Positions 58,931 through 64,000 of a DNA stretch of 64,000 bases are shown here, piece by piece. The notes below the pieces were generated by a model that saw nothing but the letters and a program-made list of their open reading frames with translations, was not told the DNA's origin and ran no database searches. Every line of letters begins with the position of its first letter. Positions within the stretch are counted from its first letter, which is position 1. This DNA comes from Coenobita brevimanus (lineage: Eukaryota > Arthropoda > Malacostraca > Decapoda > Coenobitidae). The translations under genes were made by a program, and so were the position numbers. Location: contig CM064663.1 of the NCBI GenBank assembly GCA_032717465.1, positions 14,892,989 through 14,956,988 of the forward strand, given 5' to 3'.

Positions 58931-59285
58931 CAATGATTTCATATGAACCAGATCAGAGGAGCTGATGGAGAAGTACAGAAACATAATTCGATGCTATGAG
59001 GAGAACACTAACCATATTTTAATTTCAGGCATACTCCCAAGGATTAACGCAGGGAATGCCTTCATCAGCAGAGCACTTAGTATAAATAACAAAGTCAAGT
59101 CACTCTGCTTACAGGAAGGAGTTGAGTTCATTGACACGTGGAACCAGTTTTACAAGCAGCGAACACTATTTGCCAACGATGGACTACACTTGAATGCCAT
59201 TGGTTCTGCCTGTCTCAGTCGTTTGCTTAATGATACTGTAAGTGTTTTCTGGAGAAAAAACAAGCATCACGGGAGGCAAACATAG
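58931..59285 (+). pseudogene. CR1-type LINE ORF1, part 2: end of esterase domain
   Basis: Continues G-T-N-D (block III) with TRSEELMEKYRN after a TGA at ~58943. It then has HILISGILPRINAGNAFISR and LFANDGLHLNAIGSACLSRL; D..H is block V of SGNH hydrolases. The stop is at 59283-59285, and ORF2 begins directly at 59286. Confidence 0.82.
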
Positions 59286-60338
59286 ATGTCATATGATCTG
59301 ATAAACAAAAAAAATCATGGAAGCTCCCCACTTCGGAAAGGAAAACACTTTAAAGCAATCCTTGTAAATGTGTATAGTCTGTGTAAAAAAATTTCTGATT
59401 TAGAGGCCCTTGTCTTTACCGAAGATTATGATGTAATTGGTGGAACAGAATCGTGGCTAAATACTGAACAGAGAGATTTTTTAGCAGAGTTTAATTTACA
59501 AGGCTATCATATTTTCAGTAGTGAATGGATGAATCGAGCAGGGGGCGGAGTGTTGCAATATATTAAATCAGGATTTCATCTAGTCGAAATTGGCAAGCCA
59601 TGTATTGAAAACATTGACACTGTTTATATTCAACTTAGAAATGAATCTTGTCATAAAATCACTCTTGGGTTAATTTATCGTCCACCTGGTCAGTCACTCA
59701 ACATCGATAATGAAATGTACAACCAAATTGGCGAAATATCTTGTATGCAAAGCACTGTAATATTTGGTGACTTTAATTTACCAGTTCTAAAATAGGGAGA
59801 AGCCCTTTCCTCACACACAGGATTAGACCTATATACAAATTTGCAGGAAAGTTCTTTGTATCAATTTGTAAATTAGCTGGCATGTGGAGTTAACATCCTA
59901 GATCTTGTCTTAGCCATCTAATGAGCAATGTTATTGTAGGAGAAGAATTTTAGTACCAGTGATCATCACATGGTTCAATTCAACATTAAATTCAGTGAAG
60001 ACAGTGTCAAGGCCACTTGCAAAAAAGTGCCCAACTTTAAGAAAGCAAATTTTAAGAAATTAAAGGCAATTGCAGGTGCAGGTGACTGGCATCCCATTGT
60101 CGAAACTTTAGATATCAATGATGCATGGAATTATTTTACAGAACCTCTCAACAGTGCCGTCAGGTTATGTATTCCAAAACGCAACGGAAGGCCTGCCAAA
60201 ACTTCTAAACCCAAATAGTAGAACTTCGACATTAAACATTGTCTAGAAGCAAAAAATCTTGCATATAAGAATTATAATACCACAATGAGTCAAAGTGATA
60301 AAAATTAATACAATGACCTTTGGCGAAAAGCCAAAAAT
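59286..60338 (+). pseudogene. CR1-type LINE ORF2, endonuclease only
   Basis: LVNVYSLCKKISDLEALVFT, TESWLNTEQRDFLAEF, GGGVLQYIKSGFHL, LIYRPPGQSL and FGDFNLPVLK (59286-59795) are endonuclease blocks. After stops come TSDHHMVQFNIK (~59955) and a linker to KAKNL at ~60338. Sequence similarity then stops at a TTAA. The RT domain is absent. Confidence 0.82.
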
Positions 60339-61364
60339 TTAACCCTCTCAGCCACAGTCACATGAATCACGTGACATGCGGTTTGGTAGGAAAAAGCTCA
60401 GTCACATGAATCGCGGTCCTAAGCACAAAAATATTCGCCAAATAATAATTTTTCAGGCAATTTGGGTGCAATTTTGGTGCGTTCTAGTGGGCAAATCTAT
60501 CTCCCAAGGTAAGGCATTGGCAACACTGTGACTGCTCTGATAAGACAGTGCATAGCAGAAAAGCCTCAGTATCTCATGAGCAGCTGGGCTGGAGGGTTGC
60601 ACAGCTGTCAGTTGACCCTTTAATCCCGCCATTTTCCCCCCCTCTCACCCGAGGCAGAAGCCATTATTGAAATATTGTGATTGTACAGTATTTTTTACTA
60701 TAATGTGAAGTGATTGTGTCTATGGAACATAGATATATTGTTTGTAAAGCACTGGGGCCCATTATGAGCCGTTAGGCCTACAGGCAGGAGTCTGGTTTGT
60801 CATACCGGGGTTTCCACTCTCCTTCACCCTGCCTGTAAATGATGAGTAGGTTACCTTTTTTTATAGTGAAGCAAATACTAATATTTATGAAACATATAGT
60901 GCCTGTATTGGTGAAACAACTAACCTACCATAGCAGGCATTATGTACGCCATAGAGATATCCAACAGTCGCTAAGGAAACAGGCGGTCACATACGCCATA
61001 CAGTAGGGAAGGGAATAGGAAAGGAGGTTGGGATGGAATCATGTGATACTGTTTTATATTGCATATGGTTTAGTGTGAAACATATGTTTAAAACAGTGCA
61101 GCGAGTGTTCACCGAGAAATATTGCATGCACTGACTGACTTAGCTCAAACCTAGCACAAGTATCGAGACAACAAATATACCACACAATTACAGACTTCAG
61201 TGAAAAGGTATTGTACCAGTCCCAGACAGTGCTATAATTCGTATGGTTTAGTGTGAAACATAAGTATAAACAGTGTAGCAAGTGTTCACCGAGAAATATT
61301 GCATGCATTGACTGACTTAACGAAAATATAATGCAAGTATCAGAGAAAAGAAATATGCCACAGC

Positions 61365-61366
<2 letters not shown>
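60339..61366. other. Non-coding block starting with a piggyBac-like end; contains a 182-bp-spaced direct repeat
   Basis: Starts TTAACCCTCTCAGCC, the form of a piggyBac-type terminus at TTAA, but no matching right end was found in the window. Positions ~61065-61195 and ~61247-61366 hold diverged copies of a ~125-bp block (atggtttagtgtgaaacata, gtgttcaccgagaaatattg, actgacttt). No coding content was seen. Confidence 0.45.

Positions 61367-61453
<87 letters not shown>
61367..61453. repeat. (TA)n microsatellite
   Basis: Pure TA repeat of about 86 bp, immediately upstream of a 5'-truncated RTE-like LINE. Confidence 0.97.
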
Positions 61454-61456
<3 letters not shown>

Positions 61457-62836
61457 GTATAATTGTTCCCTTGTACAAAGGAAAAGGGGAAAAAGAAGTG
61501 TGTGGTAATCATAGGGGCATTTGTCTTCTTAGTATAATAGGAAAAGTGTATGGTAGGATACTTATAGACAGAGTTAGAGAAAGAACAGAGAAATTAGTTG
61601 GAGAAGAACAAGGAGGCTTTAGGAAGGGAAGAGGTTGTGTAGATCAGATATTCATTCTTAGATCTTTAGTGGAAAAGTTTCTAGAGAAGGGAAAGAAGTT
61701 GTATGCGGCTTTCATGGATTTGGAGAAAGCATATGACAGGGTGGATAGACAAGGATTGTGGAAAGTGTTAAGAATATATGGAGTAGATGGGAAGTTGTTG
61801 AATGCTGTGAAGAGTATGTACGATGGTGCGAAGGCTGCAGTGCGTGTGGATGGTGAACTAAGTGAATTTTTCTCTTTGAAAGTTGATTTGAAACAGGGAT
61901 GTGTCATGTCTCCATGGTTGTTCAATCTGTACATGGATGGGGTAATAAAAGAGGTACAAGGTAGGGTAGTGGATGTTGGAGTGGCCCTGGTGAGAGAGGA
62001 TAGTGTTTGGAAACTCCCTGTACTGTTGTTTGCAGATGATACTGTGTTGTTGAGTGAAGACGAAGGGAAGCTGCAAGGCTTGGTGGATGAGTTTGAGAGA
62101 GTGTGTAAGAAACGGAATCTAAAGGTGAATGTTGGGAAGAGTAAAGTGATGGTCTTTGAGAGAGGTGAAGTTAGTGAATGTACAGCGAGGTTGGATGGTG
62201 AGGAATTGGAAAATGTGAGTACGTTTAAGTACTTGGGTAGTGTGATGAATAAGGATGGAGGTTTGGAGGGTGAAGTGCTTGAAAGGGTACAGCAGGGAAG
62301 AAAGGTTGCTGGTTCTTTGAAAGCAGTGATAAGAAACAGGGAAGTGAGCATGGAAGTGAAAAAGTTACTACATGGCAGTATTGTGATACCAACTCTAACG
62401 TACGGAAGTGAAGCTTGGACATTGTTGGAAGGACACAAGTCAAGAGTGAGAGCAGTGGAAATGAGTTATTTAAGAGGAGCCTGTGGAGTCACGTGGAGAG
62501 ACAGGCTGACGAATGAGGATATAAAGGAGCGTTGTGGTGTTGATGTGGATGTGATAGGAAGCGTTATGAGGAACACACTGAGGTGGTTTGGCCATGTGGA
62601 GAGGATGGAGGGTGAAAGACTGACGAAGAGAGTGTATGTGAGTGAGGTGGAGTGGGGAAGAGGGAGGGGGAGGCCGAGGATGAGATGGAGGGATGGGGTG
62701 GAGAGGTATATGAGAGAGGGGTGTGTGAGTTGGGAGCAGGGCAGTGAAATGCCGGGGGACAGGGCGACTTGGAGGCGATTTGTTTGTGGCCACCCCAAAC
62801 GGGATTGAGGCGTCTGGCAATAGATAGATAGGTAGA
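61454..62836 (+). mobile_element. RTE-like LINE, 5'-truncated, with intact 445-codon RT reading frame
   Basis: The coding run is 61471-62808 and uninterrupted. RT blocks in order: NHRGICLLSIIGKVYGRILI, EEQGGFRKGRGCVDQIF, AAFMDLEKAYDRVDRQGL, DLKQGCVMSPWLFNLYMDGV, FADDTVLLSED, VNVGKSKVMVF, FKYLGSVMNKDGG, LTYGSEAWTLLEG, RDRLTNEDIKERCGV, RWFGHVERMEGERLTKRV, GRPRMRWRDGV and VCGHPKRD. The endonuclease and RT N-terminus are missing. The tail is a GATA repeat (62819-62836). It has no RNase H. It is the youngest-looking copy of this family in the window. Clade within the RTE-like group is uncertain. Confidence 0.88.
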
Positions 62837-63329
62837 CGTATGTTGTGCAGTGAATGTTCGTGGAGAACTCTACTGTGTGCATCGCACGTGTTTTAGGCAA
62901 ACGTATCACAAGGAAAGGAGAAAATACACTACAGCCACAGACACACACACATACGCATGCACACTCACCCACAGACACACACTCTCGCCCCCCCCCACAC
63001 ACACACACACTATATATAACTCCTCATCTTTCAACAACCCTTCAATATCCTGCCAGCATCTCAACACCTCTGGAGGAAGTGAGTTATCCATATTTTGTTT
63101 ATTTGTATATTGACCTCTTTCTATAGTTCAATATTTTTTACACAAATATGTAATGTATTTTACATACACACATATGAGATGGAAGAAAGTTCAGTTTCAG
63201 TATCAATACCTAGCGAAAAGACTAGTGGTCATGTCGAGTTTCTGAGAGCACTATCAAAAACCTTAAGATATTTTACGTGTATACTTTGAGTAAAAAAAGA
63301 AAATAATAAAACGTAACGAGCAAAAATAT
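62837..63329. other. Microsatellite-rich region, no gene
   Basis: CA-type repeats at 62939-62975 and 62996-63011, separated by ctcgccccccccc. No coding similarity was recognised. Confidence 0.6.
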
Positions 63330-63895
63330 GTAGGCGTGGGTGAGGCAGGGAAAGAATATTTTTTTTTTATCTCGCGTGCGGGTGAGGGTGAGTATTCTAC
63401 ATTTCTCGTCCAATTACTCTAAAACTATTGGACATATCGATTTCTCATAAGAACCATGATAAAGTGCAGTAAATCTGTGTATGTTCAGTATCAGAATATA
63501 AGCCTTTGGGAGCACTTTTTTGGAGGATAAGGCAGGGGAACAGACTATGTTTTTTTTTTTCCTCGCTTGAGGTAAAAGTTGAAAGCTCTCCGAGGAATAA
63601 TCTCACATGGTCGGCCAATTATTCAAAAACTATTGGACGTATCGATTGCCTGTAAGAACTATGGTAAAGAACAGTAAATTCTACGTATGTTCATTACCAG
63701 AATATAAGCCTTTCGGGGCATTTTTTTTTAAGGAAAAGGCGGGGGAACAGACTATGATTTTTTCCTCACGAGGTAAAAGTTGAAAGCGCTCCAAGGAATA
63801 ATCTCACTTGGTCGGCCAATTACTCAAAAACTATTGGACGTATCGATTTCCTGTAAGAACCATGATAAAGAGCAGTAAATTTTACGTATGTACAA
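63330..63895. repeat. ~200-bp tandem repeat, 2.7 copies
   Basis: The block 'ccaatta.tc.aaaactattggac.tatcgatt' recurs at ~63410, 63615 and 63816 (periods ~205 and ~201). Each copy also has 'agaataTAAGCCTTt.gg' and 'ggaacagactatg' segments with a poly-T run. The first copy is the most diverged. The array probably ends near 63895. Confidence 0.85.
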
Positions 63896-64000
63896 GACAA
63901 AACAATGTAATATATCTATGATAAAATTCGTTGTTATGTAGGTGGGAATATTGCCTATGCTGTGCGCTCATCACGAAAGTGATGCACAGACGTGAGTTCC

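Overview
The window is eukaryotic, spliced and very repeat-rich. It most likely comes from a decapod crustacean (crab, shrimp or lobster). The evidence is an arthropod-type ionotropic receptor gene with GT-AG introns, many short-period microsatellites (AAT, TA, CA, GA, TATC), and abundant Jockey-, CR1-, I- and RTE-like LINEs together with a Ty3/Gypsy element. The species assignment is inference.

Positions 2438-16133 (minus strand): the only host gene recognised is a variant ionotropic receptor (IR). Seven exons with canonical splice sites join into one uninterrupted frame of 1,126 nt (375 full codons). They cover the ligand-binding lobe S1, transmembrane segment 1, the pore, transmembrane segment 2 and most of lobe S2. 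The N-terminal exons and the last exon(s) with transmembrane segment 3 were not found. The introns hold a truncated RTE-like LINE, a piggyBac-like MITE, a tRNA-derived SINE, a 5'-truncated Jockey-like LINE, and CA/AAT microsatellites around a family of short tandem repeats. Positions 1-1960 hold a decayed LINE beyond the last visible exon.

Positions 16660-46888: a nest of elements inside elements. A Jockey/CR1-like LINE (16660-18599 and 46206-46888) was split by a Ty3/Gypsy-type LTR retrotransposon on the minus strand (18600-46205) with a 4-bp target duplication CAAT. The Gypsy has a tRNA-Pro-like primer binding site, a polypurine tract and gag, protease, integrase, reverse transcriptase and RNase H in that order. 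Integrase upstream of RT is the Gmr1-type arrangement. Its LTRs are only about 565 bp once insertions are removed, but both are inflated by I-group LINEs: one copy in the 3' LTR and two in the 5' LTR. Two of these LINEs sit at exactly the same LTR nucleotide although they are clearly different copies. Smaller elements (RTE-like fragments, two SINEs, a 482-bp MITE) are nested within.

Positions 46889-64000: an element graveyard. In order it holds a decayed piggyBac transposase, a nearly full-length but broken RTE-like LINE (minus), two Jockey fragments meeting tail to tail, a CR1 element with PHD-like and esterase ORF1 domains split by a 2.86-kb long-inverted-repeat transposon with GTAC target duplication, a TA microsatellite, a 445-codon RTE-like reverse transcriptase ORF with a GATA tail, and a ~200-bp tandem repeat at the right edge.

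No rRNA genes, functional tRNA genes, CRISPR arrays or bacterial-style operons were seen. The most notable results are the IR gene, the repeated LINE insertion at one LTR site, the integrase-first Gypsy, the conserved duplicated hairpin in the LINE 3' UTR, and the long-inverted-repeat transposon in CR1.
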